Source: an uncultured Bacilli bacterium (GTDB lineage Bacteria; Bacillota_I; Bacilli_A; RF39; UBA660). From it: 42,989 nt of DNA. Shown piece by piece: positions 8,467 to 16,938 of this stretch; position 1 is the first letter of the stretch, and each line of letters begins with the position of its first letter. The stretch spans positions 1 to 42,989 of the forward strand of contig CAKOIS010000007.1 in assembly GCA_934087065.1 (NCBI GenBank). The letters run 5' to 3'. The notes under the pieces were generated by a model. It ran no database searches. It worked only from the letters and a program-made list of their open reading frames with translations, and had not been told where the DNA came from. The translations under genes and the position numbers were made by a program.

Positions 8467-8784
8467 TTATTTAACTAACTTTATATCAAGTATATCTTTA
8501 ATGTTTATTACTTCGTTGTTTATTGTTAATAATTTGGTTTTATCTCTTGCAATTAAAGTGTAGTCTTTGTCTCCATTTTCTGTAGTTATCACTACATTTA
8601 CTTTATATATAAAGTTATTACTTGAAAATATGTCGTTAATCTTTTTTCTTATTAGTATTTCTTTCATGTTGTCGTCTATTATTTTGGTTTCATTTAAATT
8701 ATCTTTTCCATAGTAAAATTCTTCATTGTTTTTAATTATTCCAGTATTTTTATTTACAAATATATTAGGTAGTTTTTTGTTCAT
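8467..8784 (-). CDS. Hypothetical protein, 105 aa
   Basis: I do not recognise the family. The product starts MNKKLPNIFVNKNTGIIKNN and is a soluble, mixed charge protein with no membrane segment. The C-terminus VINIKDILDIKLVK resembles the last strand-helix of YolD-like proteins, but the rest does not. AGGTGA lies 4 bp upstream of the start. It is transcribed away from the Y-family polymerase gene, sharing a 113-bp intergenic region. Confidence 0.6.
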   Translation of the reverse strand: MNKKLPNIFVNKNTGIIKNNEEFYYGKDNLNETKIIDDNMKEILIRKKINDIFSSNNFIYKVNVVITTENGDKDYTLIARDKTKLLTINNEVINIKDILDIKLVK

Positions 8785-8840
8785 AGTTTCACCTATTAAA
8801 GTATATGATAATTTTTTTGTTTAATTCCATAATTTGGTAG

Positions 8841-8891
8841 TTGACTATACAAACAAAGATGTGTTATACTTAATACGAACAAAGGGTGGTG
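8841..8891 (+). promoter_or_regulatory. Promoter and RBS of the Y-family polymerase gene
   Basis: TTGACT (8841-8846) and TATACT (8865-8870) are 18 bp apart. GGGTGGTG (8884-8891) is the ribosome binding site. A GAAC half-site lies at 8876-8879, but no second half at the spacing of a Bacillus LexA box (GAAC-N4-GTTC) follows, so SOS control is not evident. Confidence 0.7.
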
Positions 8892-8897
8892 TTTGTT

Positions 8898-10142
8898 ATG
8901 GAAGAAAGAAATATTTTATGTATTGATTTAAAGAGTTTTTTCGCTTCAGTTGAATGTATTGAGAGAAATTTAGACCCATTTACTACTCCGTTAATTGTGG
9001 CTGACCCATCTAGAAAAGGTGGGGCGATTACTCTTGCAGTTACTCCATATATGAAAACTCTTGGTGTGCCTTCTCGTGGAAGAGTTTTTGAAATACCTAA
9101 GTGTATTAAATATATTACAGCTACTCCTAGAATGAGTTTATATGTTAGAAAAAGTAAAGAAGTTTTTAATTGTTTTTTAGATTTTGTAAGTAAAGAAGAT
9201 ATGCACGTTTATTCTATAGACGAAGCTTTTTTAGATGTTACAGATTACCTTAAATTGTATAAGATGGATGATGTGGGGTTAGCAAAGGCCATGATGGCTA
9301 GAATTAAAGAGAAAACAGGCCTTACTAGTACTTGTGGAATTGGGCCCAACTTACTTCTTGCTAAGGTTGCGCTTGATATTGAGAGTAAACATAGTCCTGA
9401 CTTTATCGCTAAGTGGACTTATAATGACGTTAAAACTAAGTTATGGAATATAACACCATTAGACGAAATGTGGGGAATTGGATCTAAAACTATGAAAAAA
9501 CTAAATGATCTAGGGATATATAAGGTTGGAGATATTAATAAGTATACAAAAGAGTTTTATAAGAAAAGATTTGGTGTGTTAGGCGAAGAGTTGTACTTAC
9601 ACGCGAATGGGATAGATTATAGTAATATTAAAAATGATAGATATGAAGTTAAAAATAAGAGTTATGGACTTAGTCAGATATTATATAAAGATTATACTCC
9701 TAGTGAAGTTATTTTAATTGTTAAAGAGATGTGTGAGACCGTTGCTAAAAGACTTAGAAGTAATAAAAAAGCATGTGAAGTAGTTGGTTTTGGTATTGGA
9801 TACTCTAGAAGTGTTGGTGGTGGGTTTTATCACTCTAAGAAGTTATCTATGCCTACTGATAAAGATAGCGTTATTTATGAAGTATGTAAAAGTATATTTG
9901 ATGATTATATTGAGGAACTACCTATTAGGAAGGTAAGTATTTCTCTTGGAAAGTTAACTGATAATAATTGTGTACAGTTAAATTTATTTGATACAAACGA
10001 AGAAAGTTATGATGAAACTATGAAAACAATTGATGAGATAACTAAAAGATTTGGAGATAATGCTATTTTAAAAGCATCTAGTTTGCTTGATTATAGTACA
10101 ATTAAAATGCGTAATAAAAAGATGGGTGGGCATAATAAGTAA
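8898..10142 (+). CDS. Y-family DNA polymerase, UvrX/UmuC type
   Basis: This is a translesion polymerase of 414 residues. Palm motifs CIDLKSFFASVE (with Asp and Glu metal ligands) and YSIDEAFLDV are intact. They are followed by a helix-hairpin-helix region (MWGIGSKTMKKLNDLGI) and a little-finger domain. QLNLF near the C-terminus is a sliding-clamp binding motif. The spelling of the early motifs and the YolD-like gene immediately downstream point to the UvrX/YqjW group of Bacilli rather than DinB. I start at the ATG at 8898, just after a GGGTGGTG ribosome binding site; the frame could open at a GTG at 8886, which overlaps that site. In Bacillus such genes are SOS-induced and often prophage-borne; no prophage is seen here. 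Confidence 0.88.
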   Translation: MEERNILCIDLKSFFASVECIERNLDPFTTPLIVADPSRKGGAITLAVTPYMKTLGVPSRGRVFEIPKCIKYITATPRMSLYVRKSKEVFNCFLDFVSKEDMHVYSIDEAFLDVTDYLKLYKMDDVGLAKAMMARIKEKTGLTSTCGIGPNLLLAKVALDIESKHSPDFIAKWTYNDVKTKLWNITPLDEMWGIGSKTMKKLNDLGIYKVGDINKYTKEFYKKRFGVLGEELYLHANGIDYSNIKNDRYEVKNKSYGLSQILYKDYTPSEVILIVKEMCETVAKRLRSNKKACEVVGFGIGYSRSVGGGFYHSKKLSMPTDKDSVIYEVCKSIFDDYIEELPIRKVSISLGKLTDNNCVQLNLFDTNEESYDETMKTIDEITKRFGDNAILKASSLLDYSTIKMRNKKMGGHNK

Positions 10143-10152
10143 TGGTGATATT

Positions 10153-10458
10153 ATGTATAGAAAAATGATTAAATGGAAACCATTTAATACCTTACTTAAA
10201 TATAAAGATATATTAGAAATTGAGAAAAAAAGACAGTTAATTGATAAGCCTGTTATTATGGAAGACAGGATATATGAAATTAATGATGTATTAAAGAATG
10301 TAAACTCTTCTACTATGGTTAGAGTAAAATATTTTAACAAAGGAATGCTATTATATAAAGAAGGATATGTTAGTAAAATTGATACAATAGAAAAATATAT
10401 TTTAATAGATAGATTTAGAATATATTTTAGGGAACTTATTAAAATTGAAGTTATTTAG
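10153..10458 (+). CDS. YolD-like protein
   Basis: This 101-residue protein begins MYRKMIKWKPFNTLLKYKDI, has a central KPVIMEDRIYEINDVL and ends RFRIYFRELIKIEVI. This is the layout of the YolD-like family, whose members accompany Y-family polymerases (yolD-uvrX, yqjX-yqjW in Bacillus). The true start is the ATG at 10153, preceded by GGTGAT; the longer open frame that begins inside the polymerase gene is not used. The gene follows the polymerase by 10 bp, so they are co-transcribed. The biochemical role of YolD is not well established. The end overlaps the convergent transglutaminase-like gene by 8 bp. Confidence 0.8.
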   Translation: MYRKMIKWKPFNTLLKYKDILEIEKKRQLIDKPVIMEDRIYEINDVLKNVNSSTMVRVKYFNKGMLLYKEGYVSKIDTIEKYILIDRFRIYFRELIKIEVI

Positions 10459-10972
10459 TTAGTGAATGTACGACCATGTTGTCTTGATATTCTACTAAGT
10501 CTGGATATAGTTTAAATAGAGTGTCTAAATCTTTCTTCTCTACTACTCTGTGTCCTAGGGTGTTAAAGTGAGTAGGACTCCCCATTACTGCTAGTGAAGT
10601 ATCTATTACTACCTTCTTGTTATTAAGTACTGCTTCTACTACCCAGTGTCCTCCAAAAATACTGCCTTCTGTACCTTTAAAGTGTGAATTTACTACATAT
10701 ACTGCTTCACTATATATTCCAAGTTTGTCTAGTAAAAGAACAAGTTCATATGAACAAGTTTTGCATCTTCCACCAGTAAGTCCTAGTCTAAAAAGGTCAA
10801 TGAATGCAAGAGGGCCATACCCAGTTATTCTAATTGGTGTTTTGTCTTTTGAAATTATATCCCATAAAAACTCGTCAAAATCAGTTAGTTTATTTTTACT
10901 ATAAAGTTCGTTAAATATTCTATTAAATTCCTTGTTGTTTCTTAATAATTCTTCTCTAAATACATTTTTCAT
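10451..10972 (-). CDS. Transglutaminase-like (papain-fold) protein
   Basis: This 173-residue protein carries a Cys-His-Asp arrangement typical of transglutaminase-like domains: GRCKTCSYEL, then GGHWVVEAV, then KVVIDTSLA. The three blocks are in the right order and spacing for a cysteine-protease-like active site. No signal peptide is visible, so it is probably cytoplasmic. AGGAG lies 8 bp before the start. The substrate is unknown and no close family is recognised. The 3' end overlaps the YolD-like gene on the other strand. Confidence 0.65.
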   Translation of the reverse strand: MKNVFREELLRNNKEFNRIFNELYSKNKLTDFDEFLWDIISKDKTPIRITGYGPLAFIDLFRLGLTGGRCKTCSYELVLLLDKLGIYSEAVYVVNSHFKGTEGSIFGGHWVVEAVLNNKKVVIDTSLAVMGSPTHFNTLGHRVVEKKDLDTLFKLYPDLVEYQDNMVVHSLTK

Positions 10973-11006
10973 TTGTTTTCTCCTAGAAATATTGTATCAA
11001 TAAATT

Positions 11007-11315
11007 CTATAGTTTTAAAGTCTTTTCTTTACCTTTAATGATAATGTTGTTATTTTGTGTAAATGATATGTCATATTCGCTAAAGTTTATCTTATCTAAA
11101 ATTTGTTTTGGAAGTTTTATTTTGTTACCTACTTTTTTCACACTATAAGTATTTGCTAGTATTATTCTATAAACATTTCTATTTTGACTAGTCAAACTTA
11201 AATTTATGTTTTGTTTTAAGTTTGAAAGGATAAGAGTGTTTTCGTCTATCAAAGTAATGGATGTGAAATTTAATTTTTCTGGTATTATCAAAAAATTATT
11301 TTTAATTTCAAACAT
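11007..11315 (-). CDS. Small protein with AbrB/SpoVT-like C-terminal region
   Basis: I do not recognise the full 102-residue protein. Residues about 57-97 (KKVGNKIKLPKQILDKINF then NNNIIIKGKEK) have the swapped-hairpin wording of AbrB/SpoVT transition-state regulator domains. The N-terminal half (NNFLIIPEKLNF, TLILSNL) could be a second, diverged copy of the same fold. A DNA-binding role is a reasonable guess. The start is preceded by a G-rich AAGGGGGGG run, and its promoter contains the TACCAAATATGGTA element shared with the gene at 20059-20571, so autoregulation is possible. Confidence 0.55.
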   Translation of the reverse strand: MFEIKNNFLIIPEKLNFTSITLIDENTLILSNLKQNINLSLTSQNRNVYRIILANTYSVKKVGNKIKLPKQILDKINFSEYDISFTQNNNIIIKGKEKTLKL

Positions 11316-11341
11316 AATGTAGCCCCCCCTTAATTACTATA

Positions 11342-11371
11342 ATTATACCATATTTGGTACTGTTTTGTCAA
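11342..11371 (-). promoter_or_regulatory. Promoter with embedded near-palindrome (shared operator candidate, copy 1)
   Basis: On the minus strand TTGACA (11371-11366) and TATAAT (11347-11342) are 18 bp apart. TACCAAATATGGTA (11359-11346) fills the spacer up to the -10 box and consists of 5-bp arms TACCA/TGGTA around AATA. A bound protein there would block RNA polymerase. The same arrangement recurs at 20597-20625. Confidence 0.7.
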
Positions 11372-11435
11372 AAATTTGTGCTTTTATTTTTTAGGGTTAA
11401 TTGATATAATTATAATAGGTAAAGGTAGGGATTAT

Positions 11436-13445
11436 ATGGAAAACGTTTTAAGTGAACTAGTGAAAAAACTAGAAAAAGGAGAAAGTGTAAATAATTTAGT
11501 AAGTGAGTTTAAAATAAGTGAGTTTGAGCTTTTTGGTTATGTGAGAAAGTTAAAGGAAACTGGTATAAATGTTATTAGGACTGAAAAGAATAATGAAGTT
11601 AGACTAATGATTAATCACCACCCTGATTATACAAAAGAAAATGTATATAATATTAATGTGGACGTAAACTTGAATACTAAGTTTGCTGTTATAAGTGACA
11701 CTAGGTTTGGTTCAACAAATGAGCAAATTGCTATTTTAAATGACTTATATAGGAAGTTTTTAGAGAGCGGTGTTACATATGTTATCGTTGCTGGAAATTT
11801 ACTTGAAGGCGAATATAAAAATAAAGATGTTTATGAGTATGGTAAAAGTTTAATTAGTAATACTAGTATGGGACAAGCTAATCATTTATTAGAGTTTTAT
11901 CCTAAAGTACATGGTATTACTACTCTTTTTATTACAGGAAAAACTGACCATACTTGGAGTAAAGAACTTAATGTTGGAGAATATATAAGTAGTAAGAGAG
12001 ATGATTTAGTGTACTTGGGTCCAAAAAGCGCGACTATTAATTTTAATAAGGTTATGTTTAGGGTAGAAAATTTAAAGAAACAAGGAGAGAGCTACACTAT
12101 TGCATATCCACCACAGAAGTATTCTAGAAGTATGCCTAGTTATGAAGATTATGACGCGATATTTTTAGGTGGCACATTAACTGCACAGGAGTTTCCAACA
12201 ATTAGAGATACTAAGATGTTTGCAATCCCTTCTGTAGTTGCTAGAACTCCAAAGATGAGAAATATAAGTCAACAAAATACTATAGGTGCGTATGTTTTTG
12301 ATATTAGTTATACTAAAAATGGAAAATTAAAGAGTATGAAGTCTACACTTATTCCCTACTACGTTCCTAGTAAAGAAAACTATATTACAATAAAGCCTCT
12401 TATAATAAGTGATAGTAAAGATAATGTTAAAGTTAAACCTGTTAAAGATAATATGAATAGTATGTTAGATAGAATATATAGAAATATTAAGAAGGAAGAG
12501 AGTTTTAGTGATTTGATGAATAGACTTTCAATTAATGAAAATGAACTTTATGGCGTGATTGACCTACTTCAAGAAAGAGGAAGAGATATTGGTATTAGTG
12601 AAATTGATGGAGTTCTTGTTGTTAGAAAAAATGTTAAAAAAGTTAGAAAGACTGAGCTAAAGCCACCTAAAGAAGAGTTACATAAAAAGGAGTTTTTGGT
12701 TGTAAGTGATACACATTATGGAAGTATTTATAGTCAGCCTTCTATGGTTAATACGGCTGTTTATGAAGCTTATAATCGTGGAATTACTGATATATTTCAT
12801 GTTGGAGATATTACTGATGGAGATTATAGTAGAATTAGACCAATACATAATTATGAAGTGTTTTTATATGGTGCGACTGGACAGCTTGAGTATACCTTAA
12901 ATACTTTGCCTAAGTACCCTGGAATGAAGTGGCACGTTATTACTGGAAGTCATGATCAAACTCACCTATTTAATTATGGAGTTGATATTGGAAAGGAATT
13001 AGAAAAAAGAAGAGACGATATTGAGTTTCTTGGGCAAGACAGGGGTTTTTATTATTTTGACAACTGCAAGATGGAATTATTTCATCCAGGTGGTGGGACA
13101 AGCAGAATACTTTCTACAAAACCACAGAACGGAATTGATCAGATACCGAGTCATACTAAACCTAAAATTAGTTTAAGGGGACATTACCACAAGTCTTATT
13201 ATATGTTTTATAGAAATGTTCATACTTTCTTGTGTCCATGTAATGTTGATACATCTTCATTTATGATGAAGAATGAGATACCTAACTTGATGGGAAATTA
13301 TTTTATTACTATTTGGTATGATGATAATGGAGATATTGAATATTTAGAAACTGAACCTATGATTTTTACTAATGAAGCTGTGACTTACAGAGATTTTGAA
13401 AACCCTAAAAAGTTTATAAAAAGCAAAATCAATAAAAAAATTTAA
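11436..13445 (+). CDS. Tandem (HTH-like + metallophosphoesterase) protein with degenerate first copy
   Basis: This 669-residue protein is built from two similar halves. Each half has a small helical region resembling a winged-helix (1-60 and about 343-400) followed by a calcineurin-like phosphoesterase domain. The second domain is intact: SDTHYGS (Asp425, His427), GDITDGD (Asp458), GSHD (504-507), FHPGG (His550) and RGHYH (His583, His585). The first has the same strands but degraded ligands: SDTRFGS (Arg90 for His), AGNLLEG (Asn121 for Asp), TGKTD for GNHD, and no GHxH. The first copy is therefore probably structural or regulatory. The start at 11436 follows GGTAGGGAT. The substrate is unknown; Mre11/SbcD-type nucleases share the catalytic motifs but not this architecture. 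Confidence 0.8.
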   Translation: MENVLSELVKKLEKGESVNNLVSEFKISEFELFGYVRKLKETGINVIRTEKNNEVRLMINHHPDYTKENVYNINVDVNLNTKFAVISDTRFGSTNEQIAILNDLYRKFLESGVTYVIVAGNLLEGEYKNKDVYEYGKSLISNTSMGQANHLLEFYPKVHGITTLFITGKTDHTWSKELNVGEYISSKRDDLVYLGPKSATINFNKVMFRVENLKKQGESYTIAYPPQKYSRSMPSYEDYDAIFLGGTLTAQEFPTIRDTKMFAIPSVVARTPKMRNISQQNTIGAYVFDISYTKNGKLKSMKSTLIPYYVPSKENYITIKPLIISDSKDNVKVKPVKDNMNSMLDRIYRNIKKEESFSDLMNRLSINENELYGVIDLLQERGRDIGISEIDGVLVVRKNVKKVRKTELKPPKEELHKKEFLVVSDTHYGSIYSQPSMVNTAVYEAYNRGITDIFHVGDITDGDYSRIRPIHNYEVFLYGATGQLEYTLNTLPKYPGMKWHVITGSHDQTHLFNYGVDIGKELEKRRDDIEFLGQDRGFYYFDNCKMELFHPGGGTSRILSTKPQNGIDQIPSHTKPKISLRGHYHKSYYMFYRNVHTFLCPCNVDTSSFMMKNEIPNLMGNYFITIWYDDNGDIEYLETEPMIFTNEAVTYRDFENPKKFIKSKINKKI

Positions 13446-13463
13446 AAAATATTATAAAAAGTA

Positions 13464-13493
13464 TTGACATAGACACTGATTTTATGGTACACT
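13464..13493 (+). promoter_or_regulatory. Promoter of tRNA-Ala
   Basis: TTGACA (13464-13469) and TACACT (13488-13493) are 18 bp apart. The TATGGTACACTT context around the -10 box is nearly the same as in the promoter of the tRNA array at 22676-22704. A perfect inverted repeat CTTGATT-T-AATCAAG (13501-13515) lies in the short leader before the tRNA. Confidence 0.8.
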
Positions 13494-13525
13494 TTTAATG
13501 CTTGATTTAATCAAGTGCCTACCGT

Positions 13526-13602
13526 GGGGAATTAGCTCAGTTGGCTAGAGCACCTGCCTTGCACGCAGGGGGTCGCGGGTTCAAGTCCCACATTCTCCAC
13601 CA
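13526..13602 (+). tRNA. tRNA-Ala (anticodon TGC)
   Basis: This is a complete 77-nt cloverleaf. Acceptor GGGGAAT pairs with ATTCTCC (one G-U), the anticodon stem CCTGC/GCAGG encloses loop CTTGCAC, and CCA is encoded. It stands alone between its own promoter and terminator. Confidence 0.97.
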
Positions 13603-13616
13603 AATATATTTATAAG

Positions 13617-13642
13617 AGTTCTTTTTCCAAAGAGCTTTTTTT
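13617..13642 (+). terminator. Rho-independent terminator of tRNA-Ala
   Basis: AGTTCTTT (13617-13624) pairs with AAAGAGCT (13629-13636) around a 4-nt loop and runs directly into seven T. Confidence 0.8.
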
Positions 13643-13658
13643 GTTGTATAATTTTTTC

Positions 13659-13699
13659 TTGTATTATTCAGTTACTATTGGTATAATAAGCTCAGGAGG
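13659..13699 (+). promoter_or_regulatory. Promoter and RBS of pepT
   Basis: TTGTAT (13659-13664) and TATAAT (13682-13687) are 17 bp apart. AGGAGG (13694-13699) precedes the ATG at 13710. The -10 lies only 23 bp from the start codon, so the leader is very short and the upstream part of the open frame cannot be the start. Confidence 0.7.
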
Positions 13700-13709
13700 T
13701 CAAGGTTTT

Positions 13710-14930
13710 ATGGATATACTTGAAAGATTTTTAAATTATGTGAATATTGACACTACTTCTAATCCCGAGTTAGAAGAAAATCCTACTAGCGAAGGACAAA
13801 TTAAATTAGCTGAAGTTTTAATTGAAGAACTAAAGATGTTAGAGCTTGAAGTTAAATATGATGATGTACACAATTATGTTTATGCTCTTCTTAAGGGAGA
13901 AGAAGATTTACCTAAAATAGGTTTTATTTCTCACCTGGATACATCTCCTGCTGCTAAAGGTAGTAATATTAAGGTAAACATTATTAATAATTATGATGGA
14001 GAAGATGTATTACTAGCTAATGCTACAATAAATTCTAAAACATATCCTGATTTAAAGAAACACGTTGGAAAAACTTTAATTACAACCGATGGTTCTACTT
14101 TATTGGGAGCAGATGATAAAGCAGGAATTGCTGAAATTATGACAATGTTAGAATATTTTAAAAATAATGATATAGAGCACGGAGATGTTTATGTAGCTTT
14201 TACACCTGATGAAGAGCTAGGTATAAGTACTCTTCACTTTGATACTACCTTATTTAAACCTGATTACGCTTATACAGTTGATGGGGAGGCAGTTGGAGAA
14301 ATTTCTTATGAAAACTTCAATGCTGCAAGTGCTGAAATTAAAATCAATGGACTATCTACTCACACAGGTTATGCTAAAGACAAGATGGTGAATGCAGTTA
14401 GAATTGCTACAATTATTCAAAATATGTTACCTGTAGAAATACCAGAAAATACTAGTGGATATGAAGGCTTTTATCATTTAGAGAGTATGAGTGGAAATGT
14501 AGAAAGTGCTAGACTTAAGTATTTAATAAGAGATTTTGATAAAGAGAATTTTGAAAAAAGAAAAGAAATTATCAGAAATATTGTTAAGAATTTAAATGAA
14601 ATATATGATAATTCTATAGAGCTTACTATTAAAGATAGTTATAAGAATATGTACGAAATTATGAAAGATAACATGGATGTTGTTAATACTCTTAAGAAAG
14701 CTATTTTAGAAACTGGAATTAACTATGATATTATTCCTGCTAGAGGTGGTACTGATGGGTGTGAATTAAGTTTTAAAGGGATACCTTGTCCTAATGTTGG
14801 AACTGGTGGACACAACTTCCATAGTGTACTTGAATATACTACACTTGAAGATATGATTAAATCTAGTGAAGTTTTAATTAATTTGGTTAAAGACACAAAA
14901 GATGTTAAAGTAAAAACTAAGAGACTTTAA
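13710..14930 (+). CDS. pepT: Peptidase T (tripeptide aminopeptidase)
   Basis: PepT is an M20-family, two-zinc aminopeptidase that releases the N-terminal residue from tripeptides in the cytoplasm. The 407-residue length is usual. Motifs seen are ISHLDTSPAAKG (His75, Asp77), GADDKAG (Asp135, bridging), TPDEELG (Glu168 catalytic base, Glu169), VDGEAVGEISYE (Asp191) and GTGGHNFHS near the C-terminus. I start at 13710 because an AGGAGG site and the promoter lie directly ahead. It is a single-gene unit facing yvcK, with a shared hairpin between them. Confidence 0.95.
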   Translation: MDILERFLNYVNIDTTSNPELEENPTSEGQIKLAEVLIEELKMLELEVKYDDVHNYVYALLKGEEDLPKIGFISHLDTSPAAKGSNIKVNIINNYDGEDVLLANATINSKTYPDLKKHVGKTLITTDGSTLLGADDKAGIAEIMTMLEYFKNNDIEHGDVYVAFTPDEELGISTLHFDTTLFKPDYAYTVDGEAVGEISYENFNAASAEIKINGLSTHTGYAKDKMVNAVRIATIIQNMLPVEIPENTSGYEGFYHLESMSGNVESARLKYLIRDFDKENFEKRKEIIRNIVKNLNEIYDNSIELTIKDSYKNMYEIMKDNMDVVNTLKKAILETGINYDIIPARGGTDGCELSFKGIPCPNVGTGGHNFHSVLEYTTLEDMIKSSEVLINLVKDTKDVKVKTKRL

Positions 14931-14950
14931 TGTCTTTTTTTAAAGAAAAA

Positions 14951-14968
14951 AAGAACTATTTGGTTCTT
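14951..14968 (-). terminator. Terminator between pepT and yvcK
   Basis: AAGAAC (14951-14956) and GTTCTT (14963-14968) form a hairpin with a 6-nt loop. On the minus strand it is followed by a long T run, so it best serves the yvcK transcript. On the plus strand only a weak T run follows. Confidence 0.75.
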
Positions 14969-14969
14969 C

Positions 14970-15914
14970 TTAATATTTAAAGACTTCTACAAATATATTA
15001 AAAGCTACTTTAAGTGCATCATGTCTTACCATGCCATTATCTATTATGAAATAGTTATCTTCTATTACGGTGATGTCTTTTAAGTTTTCTTTATCTAGTA
15101 AAACTTGGTCTTTTTGTTCACTTGTTTGATATTTTTCTAATATATTTTTGTCTATCTTTTTATTGTTTGCAAGTACTACATCTACTTTTCTTTTGCCTAA
15201 GTATGAATTTAACAAATTTACGTGGTCGCTTACTTTAAAATTATCTGTTTCGCCTGGTTGAGTAACCATGTTTGATACGTATATTATTTTGGCATTTGAT
15301 TCATCTATTGCGTCTATGATTTTTTTGTTTATTAAATTTGGTATGATACTTGTAAATATGCTACCCATGCTTAATATGATAGCGTCTGCATTTTTAATTA
15401 CTTTTATCGCTTCAGGTGTGATTATTGGTTCTTCCTTATAGAAAACTTTTTTTATTTTCTTTGGACTAAGCGATATTTCCTTTTCGCCTTCAATGATTGT
15501 TTTATCTTCCATTTCTGCCATTAATGTAACATTATCTTCTGTTAGTGGAACAACTTTTCCTTTTAAGTTAAATACTTTTGATAAAGCTTCTATTCCATCA
15601 CTTAAATTGCCAGTTATTTCTTTTGCAGCTGTTAATATTAAATTTCCAACTGCGTGACCATTTAAGTCGCTATATGTGCTGAACCTGTAATTAAATAGTT
15701 TTTCTACGAGTGGCTCAGTTTCACTTAGTGAAATTAATACTCTTCTAATGTCGCCTACTGCTGGCGTTTTAAATTCTTCTCTTAATTTACCAGTTGAAGA
15801 ACCATTATCGCATACACTTACTATTGCAGTTATGTCTAACGGAAATTTTTTAAGTCCCTGTAAAAGTACAGAAAGGCCTGTTCCTCCACCTAGTACTACT
15901 ACTTTTTTATTCAT
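14970..15914 (-). CDS. yvcK: YvcK/GlmR family protein (gluconeogenesis factor)
   Basis: This is a 314-residue CofD-like protein that binds UDP-sugars. In Bacillus it is needed on gluconeogenic carbon sources and helps direct carbon to peptidoglycan precursors by acting on GlmS. The N-terminal GGGTG loop (9-13), the VCDNGSSTGKLREEF stretch and PAVGDIRRVL are the family's hallmark. In Bacillus it is usually in rapZ-yvcK-whiA; here neither neighbour is present. Instead its start abuts the stop of a VanY-like envelope gene, with which it is co-transcribed. Both genes point to cell wall metabolism. Confidence 0.93.
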   Translation of the reverse strand: MNKKVVVLGGGTGLSVLLQGLKKFPLDITAIVSVCDNGSSTGKLREEFKTPAVGDIRRVLISLSETEPLVEKLFNYRFSTYSDLNGHAVGNLILTAAKEITGNLSDGIEALSKVFNLKGKVVPLTEDNVTLMAEMEDKTIIEGEKEISLSPKKIKKVFYKEEPIITPEAIKVIKNADAIILSMGSIFTSIIPNLINKKIIDAIDESNAKIIYVSNMVTQPGETDNFKVSDHVNLLNSYLGKRKVDVVLANNKKIDKNILEKYQTSEQKDQVLLDKENLKDITVIEDNYFIIDNGMVRHDALKVAFNIFVEVFKY

Positions 15915-16868
15915 TTATCCCCCATAATTAATGTAATATTCATAATATTCATCAAATGTGATATTCTCATTATGTATGATTCTTGCAGTATTTGAGCCAA
16001 CATATCTCAGTCTCCATGCGTCATATGAAAATCCTGTTATGTTTTCTTTATCCTTTGGATATCTTAAAATAAAGCCATATTTGTGGGCATTTTCCAAAAT
16101 CCATGTGTGTTCTGGGCTGTTTTCCATGTCTGAACCTTCTGTATAAAGTGGCTTTACTACAACACTTAGACCAGTTTGATATTCTGAGTGACCAGGACGT
16201 GCTGCAACTTTATCGGCATAGTCTACACCACTACTTGCTTCAATATCATTATATGCTTCTTCTTGGTCAGCATAACTTCTATATCCCTGACTTACTACTA
16301 AATTATATCCACTTTCTTTAGCAGCATCTAGCATATTTGTAAGGCTATCATACATCACTTTACTTACTTGTTTTCCTTCATATGCATAGCTTAAACTAAC
16401 ATCTACTAAATCACTTGGCACATAGGTTTCTGATAGCTTGTAAAATTTATTTACTAACATCAATTCTCCTTTTGAAGTGTCTGTATCTGCTATGGTTTTA
16501 TACCAGCCTAAAGAGGCTTTTGTGTTTACTTTAGCTACTATATCAGTTAAATTACTATTATTTTCATTTATATAATCTAAGTATTTATCTAAGTTTGCAA
16601 ATATAAAATATTTTTCTTTCATTAGTTTTGTTATGTTTACATTGTATTTATGATTTAGTAATGTGTTAATCTCATCTTCTTTTAAAGTCTTAATGTATTC
16701 TATTTCATTGTCAGAATAACCTACTTCGCCCAGTTTGTATTCTATGTTTTTTCTCAAATTGCTTTCATCTATTAAAGATTTAATACCTATTATAACTACT
16801 ACTAAAATTACAACAACAATACCTATAAATACCCCTAATTTTTTAAAATTTAATTTTTTCTTTGTCAA
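15915..16868 (-). CDS. VanY/LAS-fold protein with all zinc ligands replaced (probable pseudoenzyme)
   Basis: This 317-residue protein has one N-terminal membrane anchor (about 11-30), a linker, and a C-terminal domain of the D-Ala-D-Ala carboxypeptidase VanY family. The fold markers are clear: SQGYRSYADQEEAY, RPGHSEYQTGL, YGFILRYPKDKENITGFSYD and WRLRYVG. But SxHxxGxAxD reads SEYQTGLSVV (Tyr230 for His, Val237 for Asp), and EPWHxRYVG reads DAWRLRYVG (Asp283 for Glu, Arg286 for His). All three zinc ligands and the catalytic Glu are changed, so peptidase activity is not expected; binding wall peptides is a possible role. The start codon is TTG at 16868, supported by AGGTGAT 6 bp upstream and no nearby ATG. 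Confidence 0.85.
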   Translation of the reverse strand: MTKKKLNFKKLGVFIGIVVVILVVVIIGIKSLIDESNLRKNIEYKLGEVGYSDNEIEYIKTLKEDEINTLLNHKYNVNITKLMKEKYFIFANLDKYLDYINENNSNLTDIVAKVNTKASLGWYKTIADTDTSKGELMLVNKFYKLSETYVPSDLVDVSLSYAYEGKQVSKVMYDSLTNMLDAAKESGYNLVVSQGYRSYADQEEAYNDIEASSGVDYADKVAARPGHSEYQTGLSVVVKPLYTEGSDMENSPEHTWILENAHKYGFILRYPKDKENITGFSYDAWRLRYVGSNTARIIHNENITFDEYYEYYINYGG

Positions 16869-16938
16869 ATCTTATCACCTTAAGTATATTATACAAAAAA
16901 ACTTGAAATTTCTCAATATTAAAAGAAGACTTTTTAAA

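Noticed and set aside
8871..8897. LexA (SOS) box ahead of the Y-family polymerase
   Set aside because: Only one GAAC half-site is present; the other half is missing at the required spacing.
13501..13515. Perfect inverted repeat CTTGATT-T-AATCAAG as a terminator
   Set aside because: It lies between the promoter and tRNA-Ala and has no T run; a leader hairpin or chance palindrome is likelier.
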